A stretch of 64,000 nucleotides of DNA from Acidithiobacillus sp. (GTDB lineage Bacteria; Pseudomonadota; Gammaproteobacteria; Acidithiobacillales; Acidithiobacillaceae). Each line of letters begins with the position of its first letter. Position 1 is the stretch's first letter. The notes beneath the pieces are model-generated. The model saw nothing but the letters and a program-made list of their open reading frames with translations, was not told the DNA's origin and searched no databases. The position numbers and the translations under genes are program-made. The stretch is from assembly GCA_028697715.1 (NCBI GenBank), contig JAQVDS010000002.1, positions 85,502 to 149,501 on the forward strand, in the 5' to 3' direction. Below are positions 25,130-34,911 of this stretch, in pieces.

Positions 25130-26815
25130 ATGCGCCAATCTTATCTCCGTTCCCTTCGCATCTTCGAGATCACTCGCGTTCTGGTTCGCTACCGACTGGA
25201 TGAGTTGCTCTATTATCTGCCGTTGCTGAAGCCATATCAGGCCATCCTCAAGCTGAACCCCGGGCGCTGGATCATGCCCAAGCCGGAGGGAAGTTTTGGT
25301 GCCCGTCTGCGTCTCGCCCTCGAAGCCCTTGGCCCGACCTTTGTGAAACTCGGACAGATGCTATCCACGCGGCGGGACTTGTTGCCCGAGGAGATCACCC
25401 GCGAGCTCGCCAGACTACAGGACGCGGTGCCTCCCTTTCCGACAGCGCAGGCACGACAGATCCTCGAGCATTCTCTGAAGAAACCGGTTGCAGAACTCTT
25501 TGCCGAGATAGACAGCGAGCCCGCTGCCGCCGCATCCATTGCCCAGGTCCATTTCGGTCGCCTGCACGATGGCCGCGAAGTAGCGATCAAAATCCGCCGA
25601 CCCGGTCTACACCGCATCATTGAACAGGATCTGGGGATTCTCGCCTGGCTGGCCGAGCTTGCCGAACGCTATTCCCAGGAAGGCAGACGTTTACGAGTGT
25701 GCGCAGTGGTTGCGGAATATGCCAAGACCCTGCGGGGCGAGCTGGATTTTCTGCGCGAGGGGGCCAATGCGAGCCAGTTACGCCGCAACTTCATCAATGA
25801 GCCTGATCTTCTCTACGTCCCAGAGGTGTATTGGGACTATTGTAGTGAAGAGGTTTTGGTGATGGAGCGCATACGCGGCATCCAGATTGGACAACGCGAA
25901 GCGCTACGGGCCGCCGGTATCGATTTTGATCAGCTGTCGCGCCGTGCCGCCGAGATCTTCTTTCGCCAGGTGTTCCGTGACTCCTTCTTTCATGCCGACA
26001 TGCACCCTGGCAACATCTTCATCGATCCCAGCAATGGCCGTTTCATTGCCGTTGATTTCGGCATCATGGGGAGCCTAGACGAAGCCAGCCAGCATTATCT
26101 CGCCGAGAACATGGTCGCCTTTTTCGGCCGCGACTACCGGCGCGTGGCAGAAGCCCACATCGAGGCCGGCTGGGTACCGGCAGATACCAACGTCCAGGAT
26201 TTCGAAACAGCGATCCGCGCCATCGCCGAGCCGGTGTTTGAAAAGCCTTTACACGAAATTTCCGTAGCCCAACTGCTTCTGCGCCTGTTCCAGACGACGC
26301 GCCGCTTCCAGATGCAGACCCAGCCGCAACTGCTACTCTTACAGAAGACGTTGGTGAATGTGGAGGGGATTGCGCGGGACTTCAACCCTACCCTGAACAT
26401 CTGGGAGGTGGCAACACCACTATTGCGCGACTGGTTGAATCGGCAACGCGGTCCGCAGGCATGGTGGACACAATTTCGCCGTCACGCGCCGCAGTGGGGC
26501 TTGGTGTTACCTGAACTACCGGAACTGGTGCACAACCTGCTGCAAAAGGCCCAGCGTGGCGAGCTGCAAGTGCCCGTGCAGAATGAGGAACTGGAGGCTA
26601 TTCGGCGGGAGTTACGGCGCGGTCTGCAGCGCCTTGCCGTGTTGACCAGTTCGGTGATCGTGGTTATGGGATTGGCCCTCATTGCTGCGGTCGAAGGGGA
26701 TCTGAGTGCCCTGGTGCTGGATCTTCCTATCTGGCTGTGGTTGCTCAGCCTACCTTTCGTCGGCTGGGCAGTAACGCGCTGGTTTCAAGCGGTCTTCGTT
26801 CGATCACAAAACTAG
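25130..26815 (+). CDS. ubiB: Ubiquinone biosynthesis accessory ATPase UbiB
   Basis: UbiB is an atypical protein kinase-like membrane protein with ATPase activity that is required for ubiquinone synthesis. The 561-residue product has the KxGQ motif (KLGQ, residues 73-76), the alanine-rich loop PAAAASIAQVH (131-141) in place of a kinase glycine loop, the ATP lysine in VAIKI (Lys154), HADMHPGN and VDFGIMG, and two membrane helices at the C-terminus. ubiE and ubiJ, which often neighbour it, are not present here. The start has no Shine-Dalgarno sequence. Family membership is secure. Confidence 0.95.
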   Translation: MRQSYLRSLRIFEITRVLVRYRLDELLYYLPLLKPYQAILKLNPGRWIMPKPEGSFGARLRLALEALGPTFVKLGQMLSTRRDLLPEEITRELARLQDAVPPFPTAQARQILEHSLKKPVAELFAEIDSEPAAAASIAQVHFGRLHDGREVAIKIRRPGLHRIIEQDLGILAWLAELAERYSQEGRRLRVCAVVAEYAKTLRGELDFLREGANASQLRRNFINEPDLLYVPEVYWDYCSEEVLVMERIRGIQIGQREALRAAGIDFDQLSRRAAEIFFRQVFRDSFFHADMHPGNIFIDPSNGRFIAVDFGIMGSLDEASQHYLAENMVAFFGRDYRRVAEAHIEAGWVPADTNVQDFETAIRAIAEPVFEKPLHEISVAQLLLRLFQTTRRFQMQTQPQLLLLQKTLVNVEGIARDFNPTLNIWEVATPLLRDWLNRQRGPQAWWTQFRRHAPQWGLVLPELPELVHNLLQKAQRGELQVPVQNEELEAIRRELRRGLQRLAVLTSSVIVVMGLALIAAVEGDLSALVLDLPIWLWLLSLPFVGWAVTRWFQAVFVRSQN

Positions 26816-26824
26816 GAGAGGCAC

Positions 26825-27169
26825 ATGTGGATTTTCTTTTCCCTGTTCATTGCCGCTTTGGCAGTGATATTTGCGGTGCAGAACAATGCCCTCAGCGCTG
26901 TCCGCTTCTTTACCTGGGAGTTTCAACAGTCGATCGGAGTGATCGTCCTGATTGCCTTCGTTGCCGGGGCGCTGGCGAGCACCATTTTTTATCTGCCGAC
27001 GCATCTGCGCAATCGCTGGCGGATTCGCAAGCACGTCCGACAGATCGGCGAGCTGGAGACGAAGCTGTTGGGTGAGCAGAACCACAGGTTGACCCTGGAG
27101 CAGGAGCTGCATAAGGCGTCCGGATCGGAGCAGCGGGAGTCAGAAGACCGCCCGCCGCAGAATCTCTGA
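26825..27169 (+). CDS. LapA-domain (DUF1049) inner-membrane protein
   Basis: The 114-residue product has two membrane segments (residues 1-18 and 38-58) joined by a short loop with VQNNALSAVRFF, the signature of the LapA_dom/DUF1049 family, then a basic, coiled-coil C-terminus (about 62-100). In E. coli LapA works with LapB in regulating lipopolysaccharide synthesis; no lapB is adjacent here. AGGAGAGGCAC precedes the ATG. It follows ubiB by 9 bp and converges on the Sel1 gene, with only 4 bp between the stops. Confidence 0.85.
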   Translation: MWIFFSLFIAALAVIFAVQNNALSAVRFFTWEFQQSIGVIVLIAFVAGALASTIFYLPTHLRNRWRIRKHVRQIGELETKLLGEQNHRLTLEQELHKASGSEQRESEDRPPQNL

Positions 27170-27173
27170 TCGC

Positions 27174-27725
27174 TTACGGGGTGACGGGGGTCTTTTCGGC
27201 GACCTGCTGGAGGTTTTTCGCCTGCCACTTCTCCAACACCGCCAGGTTCGTCTTGGCTTGCGCTACGCCCAGTCCGGCTGCCTTTGTCCACCAATAGGCG
27301 GCCTTCTGGAAATTCTGTTTGACACCGAGTCCCTGATAATAGAGGTTACCGAGATTGTACTGGGCCAAAGCCACATTCTGCTCTGCTGCACGCTGCCACC
27401 ATTCGGCAGCCTGCGCATAGTTCTGCGCCACTCCCTGACCAGAATAATACTGCATCCCGAGATTGTACTGTGCCTTACCATAGCCAATCTTGGCAGCTTT
27501 TTCGAACCACTGTGCCGCCAGCGCGTAATTTTGTGGAACCCCCTGGCCAAGCGCGCAGTGGGTACCGATGTCATTTTCCAGCTTGGCGGTGGTGAGCAGG
27601 TCGGGGGACGTGCATGCCGCATCCTCCAAAGTGGCTTGGTCGGCCTGGCCAGCCCATGCCGACGCGGAGAAGATGGTGCTGGAAACCAGTACAGCGGAGA
27701 TAGCGATGGACTGTGAAATCTTCAT
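27174..27725 (-). CDS. Secreted Sel1-repeat (TPR-like) protein
   Basis: The 183-residue product has a signal peptide (cleavage near SAWA, residue 25) and three Sel1-type repeats of 36 residues between about 65 and 165, recognisable by the A..W..KAA...G...AQYNLG.LY..G.GV pattern. Such solenoids mediate protein-protein contacts in the periplasm. It follows nusB by 65 bp on the same strand but is functionally unlike the riboflavin operon, so it may have its own promoter. No specific partner can be named. Confidence 0.88.
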   Translation of the reverse strand: MKISQSIAISAVLVSSTIFSASAWAGQADQATLEDAACTSPDLLTTAKLENDIGTHCALGQGVPQNYALAAQWFEKAAKIGYGKAQYNLGMQYYSGQGVAQNYAQAAEWWQRAAEQNVALAQYNLGNLYYQGLGVKQNFQKAAYWWTKAAGLGVAQAKTNLAVLEKWQAKNLQQVAEKTPVTP

Positions 27726-27790
27726 GGGGCCCTCAAAAGAAAACTCTGGGAGTCAGAAGGTTACACCAAAAAGCTCATGCATGGATATAG

Positions 27791-28261
27791 CTATGTCACG
27801 TTACTTTTCGGCGCTGGAGGACTGAGTTCCACGGCCCGCCAGCGGCGGGCAAGCTGGTCCAGAACGCCATTGATGAAGCGGTGACCCTGGTCGGCGCCAA
27901 AGGCCTTATCAAGCTCGATAGCCTCATTGATGACCACTCGATAGGGGGTGTCTGGTGCAGAGTGTAATTCAAAGGCGGCGAGGCGAAGGATGGCACGCTC
28001 GATCTCGTTGACCTCATCTTCCCAGCGACGATCGCTGATGGCTGCAATGATCGCCGGGTCGAGGGCGCCTACCTGTCCGCAGAGTGCCGCCCAGGTCCGA
28101 TCGAAGAAGGCTACATCTGCCGCTTGCAGGCGCTCCGGATCGGCATGGAACTGTTCCGCTAGCTCCTCACAGGAACTGGGATTGAGCTGCCATTGGTACA
28201 ACGCCTGCACCAACGCCATTCGCGCCAGACGCCGACGACTGGGAGTGCGGGGCTCGTTCAC
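27791..28261 (-). CDS. nusB: Transcription antitermination protein NusB
   Basis: NusB binds boxA RNA with S10 (NusE) and suppresses early termination in rRNA operons. The 156-residue all-helical product has [18 protein letters not shown] at the N-terminus and [35 protein letters not shown] at the C-terminus, both family hallmarks. The start is GTG (28259-28261), overlapping the ribH stop in a GTGA arrangement. It closes the riboflavin operon, as in many proteobacteria. Confidence 0.95.
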   Translation of the reverse strand: MNEPRTPSRRRLARMALVQALYQWQLNPSSCEELAEQFHADPERLQAADVAFFDRTWAALCGQVGALDPAIIAAISDRRWEDEVNEIERAILRLAAFELHSAPDTPYRVVINEAIELDKAFGADQGHRFINGVLDQLARRWRAVELSPPAPKSNVT

Positions 28262-28725
28262 AGGTTTTTCAGCAACTGAACCATTTCCATTGCCGTGAGA
28301 GCGGCATCAAAGCCCTTGTTACCGGCCTTAGTGCCCGCTCGCTCAATGGCCTGTTCGATGCTGTCCGTGGTGAGGATGCCGAAAATTACAGGTACGCCAG
28401 TCTCAAGGCCAACCTGGGCGATGCCCTTGGCCGCCTCGCCCGCGACATAATCGAAATGAGGCGTACCACCGCGAATCACCGCCCCCAGACAAAGGACAGC
28501 GGCATATTTGCCGGAACGCGCGAGCTTTTGCGCCAATAACGGGATCTCATAGGCTCCAGGGCTGTAGATTACCTGAATCTGTTCGTCGCTGGCGCCATGC
28601 CGTTTGAGACCGTCAATGGCACCCTGCTCCAACTGCTGCGTGATAAAACTGTTGAACCGGGCAACCAGCAGCGCGTACCGCTCGCCAGCGCCGACTTGCA
28701 ACGTACCTTCGATGCGCTCGATCAT
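28258..28725 (-). CDS. ribH: 6,7-dimethyl-8-ribityllumazine synthase
   Basis: RibH condenses 5-amino-6-ribitylaminouracil with dihydroxybutanone phosphate to form lumazine, the penultimate step to riboflavin. The 155-residue product has [27 protein letters not shown] and [22 protein letters not shown] with the catalytic histidine near residue 90. It overlaps the end of ribBX by four bases (ATGA). Confidence 0.96.
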   Translation of the reverse strand: MIERIEGTLQVGAGERYALLVARFNSFITQQLEQGAIDGLKRHGASDEQIQVIYSPGAYEIPLLAQKLARSGKYAAVLCLGAVIRGGTPHFDYVAGEAAKGIAQVGLETGVPVIFGILTTDSIEQAIERAGTKAGNKGFDAALTAMEMVQLLKNL

Positions 28726-29852
28726 GGGCGTTTTCCTGTTTCGAGAAAGGGGAGTTGACCGACGATTTCGAGGCCGAAACCGCCAATGCCGCGATACTGA
28801 AACTGACTGTCACTGAGGACCAGCGCCTGATGGACGCCAAGGTCGGTGAGGATCTGGGCGCCAATACCGAAGGTGCGGAGAACTTTTCCCGAGTCTCCTG
28901 CCTGTCCAGGCCCCTGCGGCCGTGCCGGCAACTCGGCAATCTGGGCAAGGAGGGACTCGATCTCGTCGGCATGTTGCAGATATACCAGGACACCGATCTC
29001 TTCCTGTGCCAGGCGCGCCAACGCGTGGGCCACGGGGCCTTGATCCCCGAGAAAGAGATCCGTGAGGGCCTTCCCCACCTGCACCCGCACCAAGACCGGC
29101 TTGTCGCTCTCTTCCGGCTGCCCTTTTACCAGAGCAAAGTGGGTCTCACCAGCGATCCAGTCGCGATACAGGTGCAGGGTGAACATGCCCCAGGGGCTCT
29201 GCCAGGGCCCACTACCCTCGCGCCGGACAATGCGCTCGCGCTCCAGGCGATAGCGGATCAGATCGGCAATCGTCCCAAGCTTCAGACCATGGCGCGCGGC
29301 ATAGGGCAGCAGGTCTGGTAAGCGCGCCATCTCCCCATTTTCGTTGAGAATCTCGCAGATCACGCCCGCCGGCTTGCAACCCGCCAAACGGGCGAGGTCA
29401 ACAGCGGCCTCGGTGTGGCCAGCACGCACCAATACCCCGCCGGGCTGCGCCGCCAAGGGAAAGATATGCCCGGGCATGACGAGGTCCTGGGGACCAGCGC
29501 CATCGGCAATGGCTGCCTGAATCGTAGTGGCACGATCGGCAGCGGAGATTCCGGTACTGACCCCGCGCGCCGCCTCAATCGAGACCGTGAAGGCAGTGCC
29601 CAGCTGCGCAGTATTGTGCCGCACCATCTGCGGGAGTTGCAGTTGCTGACAACGCTCCTGGGTCAGGGGCAGACACACCAGACCGCGGGCCTCCCGCACC
29701 ATAAAGTTGATGGCCTCGGGGGTGGCGTGCTCTGCCGCCAGGATCAGATCGCCTTCGTTTTCGCGGTCCTCGTCATCCATGAGGATGACCATTTTCCCAG
29801 CCCGAATGTCGGCGAGAATCTCTTCCGTAGGACTGATATGCGTGTCCGTCAT
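28722..29852 (-). CDS. ribB: 3,4-dihydroxy-2-butanone 4-phosphate synthase fused to an inactive RibA-like domain (RibBX type)
   Basis: The N-terminal 200 residues are a complete RibB domain, which makes dihydroxybutanone phosphate from ribulose 5-phosphate; [12 protein letters not shown] (about 25-36) and [16 protein letters not shown] are intact. The C-terminal 170 residues align with GTP cyclohydrolase II, but the zinc ligands are gone: where RibA has a C-x2-GD-x8-CxC pattern, this protein reads [20 protein letters not shown]. The EGRxIGL region is also lost. Such RibBX proteins are known in proteobacteria and lack cyclohydrolase activity, so a separate ribA is expected elsewhere. The ATG at 29850-29852 shares one base with the ribE stop. 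Confidence 0.92.
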   Translation of the reverse strand: MTDTHISPTEEILADIRAGKMVILMDDEDRENEGDLILAAEHATPEAINFMVREARGLVCLPLTQERCQQLQLPQMVRHNTAQLGTAFTVSIEAARGVSTGISAADRATTIQAAIADGAGPQDLVMPGHIFPLAAQPGGVLVRAGHTEAAVDLARLAGCKPAGVICEILNENGEMARLPDLLPYAARHGLKLGTIADLIRYRLERERIVRREGSGPWQSPWGMFTLHLYRDWIAGETHFALVKGQPEESDKPVLVRVQVGKALTDLFLGDQGPVAHALARLAQEEIGVLVYLQHADEIESLLAQIAELPARPQGPGQAGDSGKVLRTFGIGAQILTDLGVHQALVLSDSQFQYRGIGGFGLEIVGQLPFLETGKRP

Positions 29853-30505
29853 CAAATGAATCCTTTCGCGGCTAGACTTGCGGCGTCGAGCCGGGATTCT
29901 ACCGCGCTTTTCCCGGTCTCGGCCATGAGGCGCTCCAGATAGCGAGCGAGAAGATCGACCTCCAGATTGAGTCGTTGCCCCGGTTTCCAGAACTGGGCGG
30001 TAGTCTGCGCCAGACTGTGGGGAATGAGATTGAGTGCAAAACCATCAGGATACAGGGAATTGACGGTAAGACTCACGCCATCCACGCAGATGCTTCCTTT
30101 GGCCGCGATGTAGCGCCGCAAATCCTGGGGCACCTGCACCCGATAGACCTGAGAGCGGCCGGAGGCCTGCGCGCTGAGCAATGTGCCAACTCCATCGACA
30201 TGGCCAGCCACCAAGTGCCCACCCAAGCGGTCAGCAAGACGCAAAGCCTTTTCCAGATTGACCTGCGCACCCAGGGCCAAACTGCCGAGGGTACTGCGTT
30301 CCAGGGTTTCCCGCGAGACATCGACGGCAAAACGTCCATGCTCCAATGCGACCACCGTCAGGCAGACGCCGGACACCGCAATGCTATCTCCCAACTGCAC
30401 GTCGCTCAGATCGAGACCGCCAGCGGCAATCCAGAAGCGCTGATCACCACCGAGGTGCTGGCGTTGCTGCAGAGTTCCCAAGGCCTGGATGATTCCGGTA
30501 AACAT
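29852..30505 (-). CDS. ribE: Riboflavin synthase alpha subunit
   Basis: Riboflavin synthase dismutates two lumazine molecules to riboflavin. The 217-residue product is two tandem lumazine-binding barrels: [12 protein letters not shown] starts the first, and a second [14 protein letters not shown] begins near residue 97. GVCLTVV and GVSLTVN are the matching active-site motifs in each half. The start overlaps the ribD stop (TGATG), and the stop overlaps ribBX. Confidence 0.96.
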   Translation of the reverse strand: MFTGIIQALGTLQQRQHLGGDQRFWIAAGGLDLSDVQLGDSIAVSGVCLTVVALEHGRFAVDVSRETLERSTLGSLALGAQVNLEKALRLADRLGGHLVAGHVDGVGTLLSAQASGRSQVYRVQVPQDLRRYIAAKGSICVDGVSLTVNSLYPDGFALNLIPHSLAQTTAQFWKPGQRLNLEVDLLARYLERLMAETGKSAVESRLDAASLAAKGFI

Positions 30506-31617
30506 CAGGCCTCCTGCTGACAGAGATAGCGAAGTTTTACGTCTTGCCCCAACACCTGGCTTTCCCGGAGGTGCCAGCGCGGAATCTTCCCAAGCTCCGC
30601 GAAGGGCCCGGGCTCGGCAAAGGCGCGGGCGTTCCGCCCCAGCAAGAGGGGGGCAAAGTAGAGTAGATATTCATCGACCAACCCGGCATCGAGAAGACTG
30701 CTGGCCAGTCTTCCACCCGCCTCGACCATGAGTTCGTTGACTCCTTCGGCTGCCAAAAACTGCAGTAGCGCAGTAAAGTCGACCCCGACTCCCGAGCTTG
30801 CCGACGGCAAAGCGACGAGGCGGGCACCGGCAGCGGCCAGAGCCGGACCGCAGGCGTCATCGGCATCGTCTCGATGCACAATCCACGTCCTACCCGGGCT
30901 ACGCAAAAGAGCGGCCGTGGGCGGGGTACGCAGGTGACCATCGAGGACGATCTTGACCGGGTAGCGCAGGGGCGCGGGTTCCAGGCGTGGGGCCAGGCGT
31001 GGATCGTCGGCCAGGACCGTACCTACGCCGACCAGGATGGCGCTCGCCTGCGCCCGTTCCTGCTGTACGTCCTCCCGTGCAAGCACCCCGGTCAACCATT
31101 GGCTCTGACCATTCGCGAGGGCAATCTTGCCGTCGAGGCTGCTGGCCTGCTTGATGCGAATCCAGGGACGACCCGTGCGCATGCGCTGAATGAAACCACG
31201 ATTCAGCCATGCGGCCTCCTCTTCCAGGCAGGCCAGATCGACTTCGATGCCGGCAGCCCGCAGGCGGGCGATACCCTGACCCGCCACCAGGGGATTGGGG
31301 TCTGCCATCGCCACCACCACGCGGCGTATCCCGGCGGCGATCAGGGCATCACTGCAGGGCGGTGTACGACCGTGATGAGAGCAGGGTTCGAGAGTAACAT
31401 AGAGCGTTGCGCCGCGCGCTGTCTCCCCCGCCTCGCGCAGGGCAAGGACTTCCGCATGTGGCCCACCCGCCTGCAGATGCGCTCCGCGCCCCAGCTCCCT
31501 GCCATCACGCAGCAGAATCGCACCGACTCGTGGATTCGGGTGGGTGCTGTAGCGGCCCTCCTGCGCCAACGCCAGGGCCGCACGCATGTGCTGGATATCG
31601 TTTTCGTCAATCGCCAT
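30505..31617 (-). CDS. ribD: Bifunctional pyrimidine deaminase/reductase RibD
   Basis: RibD deaminates the GTP-derived pyrimidine and reduces its ribose side chain. The 370-residue product has the zinc deaminase domain ([28 protein letters not shown]) in residues 1-145 and the NADPH reductase domain ([27 protein letters not shown]) after it. I use the ATG at 31615-31617 ([11 protein letters not shown]); the frame is open 42 codons further but runs into nrdR coding sequence. It overlaps the end of nrdR by 11 bases. Confidence 0.95.
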   Translation of the reverse strand: MAIDENDIQHMRAALALAQEGRYSTHPNPRVGAILLRDGRELGRGAHLQAGGPHAEVLALREAGETARGATLYVTLEPCSHHGRTPPCSDALIAAGIRRVVVAMADPNPLVAGQGIARLRAAGIEVDLACLEEEAAWLNRGFIQRMRTGRPWIRIKQASSLDGKIALANGQSQWLTGVLAREDVQQERAQASAILVGVGTVLADDPRLAPRLEPAPLRYPVKIVLDGHLRTPPTAALLRSPGRTWIVHRDDADDACGPALAAAGARLVALPSASSGVGVDFTALLQFLAAEGVNELMVEAGGRLASSLLDAGLVDEYLLYFAPLLLGRNARAFAEPGPFAELGKIPRWHLRESQVLGQDVKLRYLCQQEA

Positions 31618-32092
31618 CGTTGCTGGACTCAGCGTCATTTCCGGGATCAAGCAGGGCCTGAATCTCGCTGCTGAAGGCATGCAGATCATCGAAACGGCGG
31701 TATACCGAGGCAAAACGCACATAGGCAACCGGATCGAGCTCACGCAACGCGCTCATCACCAGATCGCCAATACGACGGGCCGAAATCTCTCGTTCCGGAT
31801 GGCTGCGAATCTGTTTCTCGATCTTACGCAGCGCAAGATCCAACTCCGCAGTAGAGACCGGCCGCTTGCTCAGTGCACGCCGCAAACCGGCAAGGAGTTT
31901 CTCCTGCCGGTAGGGCTCCCGGCGGCCGTCTGCCTTGACCACCATAGGAAAGGCCAAGTCGGCACGCTCATAGGTGGTGAAGCGCTGGCCGCAAGCCGGA
32001 CACTCCCGCCGTCGCCGCACCGCTTCGCCATCATCGACAATGCGGGAATCGACGACCCGGGTATCGTCATGCGCGCAAAAGGGGCAGTGCAC
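31607..32092 (-). CDS. nrdR: Transcriptional repressor NrdR
   Basis: NrdR represses ribonucleotide reductase genes through nucleotide sensing by its ATP cone. The 161-residue product has an N-terminal zinc ribbon (CPFC...CPAC, about residues 3-34) and the ATP-cone domain (about 49-139). I place the start at a GTG (32090-32092) giving HCPFC directly after the initiator, the usual N-terminus; a TTG ten codons upstream is the only longer option. It lies two bases after glyA, a common pairing. Confidence 0.93.
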   Translation of the reverse strand: MHCPFCAHDDTRVVDSRIVDDGEAVRRRRECPACGQRFTTYERADLAFPMVVKADGRREPYRQEKLLAGLRRALSKRPVSTAELDLALRKIEKQIRSHPEREISARRIGDLVMSALRELDPVAYVRFASVYRRFDDLHAFSSEIQALLDPGNDAESSNDGD

Positions 32093-32094
32093 CG

Positions 32095-33336
32095 TCAGCC
32101 ATAGACCGGGAATTTCCGGCAAAGATCCAGAATGCGAGCCTGCGCACTCCGCAGTACGGCCGCGTCTTCGTGGGCATCGAGGACGTCGGCGATGGCGGCC
32201 CCGAGAATCTCCATTTCGCCCTCGGCAAAACCGCGAGTGGTCGCCGCCGGAGTGCCGATACGAATACCGCTGGTCACCGCCGGCGGACGGGCATCGAAGG
32301 GCACAGCGTTTTTATTGACCGTGATATTGGCATGCCCCAAGGCCTCTTCCGCTTCCTTTCCGGTCACTGTCTCGCCCAGATCGAGGAGAAAGAGGTGATT
32401 GTCGGTACCGCCAGAAACCGCCTGATAGCCCCGGGCCGCCAGGACGGCGGCGAGCTTCTGGGCATTGCGAATGACCTGGGTCTGGTAGGTCTTGAACTCC
32501 GGCTGCAAGGCCTCCTGGAAGGCAACCGCCTTACCAGCGATGACGTGCATCAGCGGGCCGCCCTGAATGCCTGGGAAAATTAAAGAATTAACCTTTTTGG
32601 CATATTCTTCGCGGCAGAGGATCAGGCCCCCGCGCGGTCCACGCAGAGTCTTGTGCGTCGTCGTGGTGACGAAATCGGCATGGGGCACCGGGCTCGGATG
32701 CAGCCCCGCGGCCACTAGGCCGGCAATGTGCGCCATATCGACCAGAAGGTAGGCGCCTATACTGCGGGCAATCTCGCCGATCCGCGCGAAGTCGATGATG
32801 CGTGAGTAGGCGCTGGCACCGGCAACGATCATTTTCGGGCGTTCCTGCTCGGCTTGCGCCGCCATGGCGTCGTAATCGATGCGTCCATCCTCGCGGCGCA
32901 CGCCATAGGCAACCACGTCAAAGATCTTGCCCGACAGATTCACTTTGGCGCCGTGGGTAAGATGACCACCGTGGGCCAGGCTCATACCCATGATCTTGTC
33001 ACCTGGCTTGAGCACCGAAAAATACACGGCCTGATTGGCCTGGGAGCCGGAGTGCGGCTGCACATTGGCATGTTCGGCGCCAAACAACTGCCTGGCGCGA
33101 TCGATGGCCAGCTGCTCCACCACATCGACGTACTCACAGCCGCCATAGTAGCGCTTGCCGGGATAGCCCTCGGCATACTTGTTGGTGAGCACCGAGCCTT
33201 GCGCCGCCATCACCATCGGACTCGTGTAGTTTTCCGAGGCAATCAATTCGACATGATCTTCCTGCCGCACGCGCTCGTGCTCCATGGCCGCTGCCAGAGC
33301 GGGATCAAAATCAGCGACTGTTTGGGAAGAAAACAT
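32095..33336 (-). CDS. glyA: Serine hydroxymethyltransferase
   Basis: GlyA interconverts serine and glycine with tetrahydrofolate, using pyridoxal phosphate. The 413-residue protein has [11 protein letters not shown] near residue 30, the PLP-lysine motif [15 protein letters not shown] (lysine about 228) and the C-terminal [15 protein letters not shown]. The ATG at 33334-33336 has AGGAGCCCCC in front; an upstream TTG is less likely. It heads the glyA-nrdR-ribDE-ribBX-ribH-nusB operon. Confidence 0.97.
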   Translation of the reverse strand: MFSSQTVADFDPALAAAMEHERVRQEDHVELIASENYTSPMVMAAQGSVLTNKYAEGYPGKRYYGGCEYVDVVEQLAIDRARQLFGAEHANVQPHSGSQANQAVYFSVLKPGDKIMGMSLAHGGHLTHGAKVNLSGKIFDVVAYGVRREDGRIDYDAMAAQAEQERPKMIVAGASAYSRIIDFARIGEIARSIGAYLLVDMAHIAGLVAAGLHPSPVPHADFVTTTTHKTLRGPRGGLILCREEYAKKVNSLIFPGIQGGPLMHVIAGKAVAFQEALQPEFKTYQTQVIRNAQKLAAVLAARGYQAVSGGTDNHLFLLDLGETVTGKEAEEALGHANITVNKNAVPFDARPPAVTSGIRIGTPAATTRGFAEGEMEILGAAIADVLDAHEDAAVLRSAQARILDLCRKFPVYG

Positions 33337-33370
33337 GGGGGCTCCTGCGTCTATCAATTTTCCAGGCGGA

Positions 33371-33400
33371 ACAGTAGCAAGGCGGGCAGCATTCTCTCAA
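33371..33400 (-). promoter_or_regulatory. Possible promoter for the glyA operon
   Basis: TTGAGA (33395-33400) and TACTGT (33371-33376), 18 bp apart, lie 35 bp upstream of glyA on the minus strand. The -35 is fair and the -10 weak, so this is only the best candidate in the 97-bp gap. Confidence 0.3.
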
Positions 33401-33433
33401 GCGCAAAATCTGCTGCCTGGCCATGAAGAAGAT

Positions 33434-34210
33434 TCAACTGGCGCGCACTTTCTGCGGTTGCGCCTGCAATACCGGCAACTGTACCGATCTGCCCGCACGC
33501 TTGCGCCGCGGCCGCTGCTTGTTGGCAAAGATGTCTTCATACGCGACGTGGACGATGGGGGGGCCCAGTGTCCAGACCAAAAGCGCCAGCCATACTTGCG
33601 CCGGCAACGGCAGAATAACGCTGGCAACCAGGAGTATGGCCCATAAAGCAATGAGCGGGTCACGCAACTCTTGACGAAACAGCAACGCAAGCGTCGTTTC
33701 GACTTCCGCCTCCAGCCAGCCATGCCCCTTGTGCAGCGCCAGAGCCACGCCGAAGAAAGCCGGGGAAAACCAGAAATATGGGGTCAGGGCGAGATCGGTG
33801 AGACGCTCACTGAAGCCCATCCACCAACCCCAGAACCCTGGTTCCTGTCCCAGCTGCCAGTTGCCCTGTACACCGCTTAGGAGTTCCCCGAGAAGCACCG
33901 TTTCGCGGCCAAACTCGAAAAGCAGACCAAACAGCGTCAACACCATTCCCCACAACACCGCCACACTGAGGGCGTGACGGATTTGCGCACTGGTATATTC
34001 CTGCCCATCACAGCGTCCAGCCAGGTACAGTCCGCCCAGGAGTCCGAGGGGGGCGATACCGTACATGAGCCAGAAGGGCAACGGCAGGGCGGTGAGAGCT
34101 AAAGGCACCAGCAGGTAGCGCGCCCAGCGCCCAGGATGCTCGCGAACGATGTCGACACCGCCGTGCACCCAACTTTCCATGCGCTGCAGCCATTGTTTGG
34201 CCAAAACCAT
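33434..34210 (-). CDS. Multi-pass membrane protein of unknown function
   Basis: The 258-residue product has about five or six hydrophobic segments (roughly residues 28-60, 75-95, 140-165 and 192-225) and a very basic C-terminal tail (KQRPRRKRAGR). The segments contain conserved-looking aromatic clusters such as GFWGWWMGFSE. I do not recognise the family. The start is uncertain: the ATG at 34208-34210 (MVLAKQWLQRM) has GGAGGG almost touching it, and another ATG lies at 34235-34237. It is divergent from the next gene and precedes glyA on the same strand. Confidence 0.7.
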   Translation of the reverse strand: MVLAKQWLQRMESWVHGGVDIVREHPGRWARYLLVPLALTALPLPFWLMYGIAPLGLLGGLYLAGRCDGQEYTSAQIRHALSVAVLWGMVLTLFGLLFEFGRETVLLGELLSGVQGNWQLGQEPGFWGWWMGFSERLTDLALTPYFWFSPAFFGVALALHKGHGWLEAEVETTLALLFRQELRDPLIALWAILLVASVILPLPAQVWLALLVWTLGPPIVHVAYEDIFANKQRPRRKRAGRSVQLPVLQAQPQKVRAS

Positions 34211-34286
34211 CCCTCCGCTACCGCCGTCCTTTGACATTCTAGTGAAGGCAGGATACAAACTCAAAGAGTTTGGTGATCTTGGGAAC

Positions 34287-34847
34287 ATGTCGGTGCCGGA
34301 ACTTCCAGCCTTTCGCGAACAGGTACGCAGGGCGCACGCGCAACTCATTCATCAGGTCGTTGCCGCTTGTCAGAATGCCGATCAACGGCCAGTACTGGCG
34401 GATACTCTGCGCACCGCCAGCGCCAATGGTTGGCAAGAGCTCGTCGCGCGCCTGGAACAAATCCTGGCCGGCGCGAGGGATGCGACACTGTTGCTCGGTC
34501 TGGACGACGAAGACCGCATTGTCGTCGAGAGCGTCCTGCAAGGTCTGCAGGATCCCCTCTCTCTCCCGTCCCATGGCACCCAGGCCGACCCGAGCTTCGC
34601 CGCTCCCGGGATTGCCGGAATCGTCGTCGCCGCCCAGCGGGGCGATACCCAGGCCCTGCAATGGCTCGGACAGATGGCCGCCCAGATGCAGCGGGCAGGG
34701 GGCGAGATGGCAAAGTTGGGCGCCTGTCTGGGGCCATTATCCCAAGGCAAAACCGACGTGGAGCGTCTGGGCAAAGGGCTGGGCGCCAGCACCCGCAGCC
34801 TGCTGCAGCAGATCGTCGAGGAAATGCACAAGCTGCAGGTCCAGTGA
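34287..34847 (+). CDS. Hypothetical helical protein upstream of the CnoX-like gene
   Basis: The 186-residue soluble protein is predicted to be almost entirely helical. It has no signal peptide, and I see no catalytic motif. A repeated theme of GL-DEEDR and GD-x-QAL helices (residues 73-85 and 128-140) suggests a helical scaffold. I choose the ATG at 34287 (MSVPELPAFREQVRRAH) because the upstream extension overlaps the divergent membrane gene and has a different amino-acid composition. It lies 64 bp before the thioredoxin-TPR gene on the same strand. No function can be assigned. Confidence 0.65.
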   Translation: MSVPELPAFREQVRRAHAQLIHQVVAACQNADQRPVLADTLRTASANGWQELVARLEQILAGARDATLLLGLDDEDRIVVESVLQGLQDPLSLPSHGTQADPSFAAPGIAGIVVAAQRGDTQALQWLGQMAAQMQRAGGEMAKLGACLGPLSQGKTDVERLGKGLGASTRSLLQQIVEEMHKLQVQ

Positions 34848-34911
34848 CGCGCTCCCGGCGACAAAGTATCGTGTAGTCATGTTCAGAATCCGAAGAGCAG
34901 GAGTGAAGTAG

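Noticed and set aside
28250..33340. FMN riboswitch in front of the riboflavin genes
   Set aside because: The rib genes are internal to an operon headed by glyA, with overlapping stops and starts; no leader long enough for the aptamer exists before ribD.
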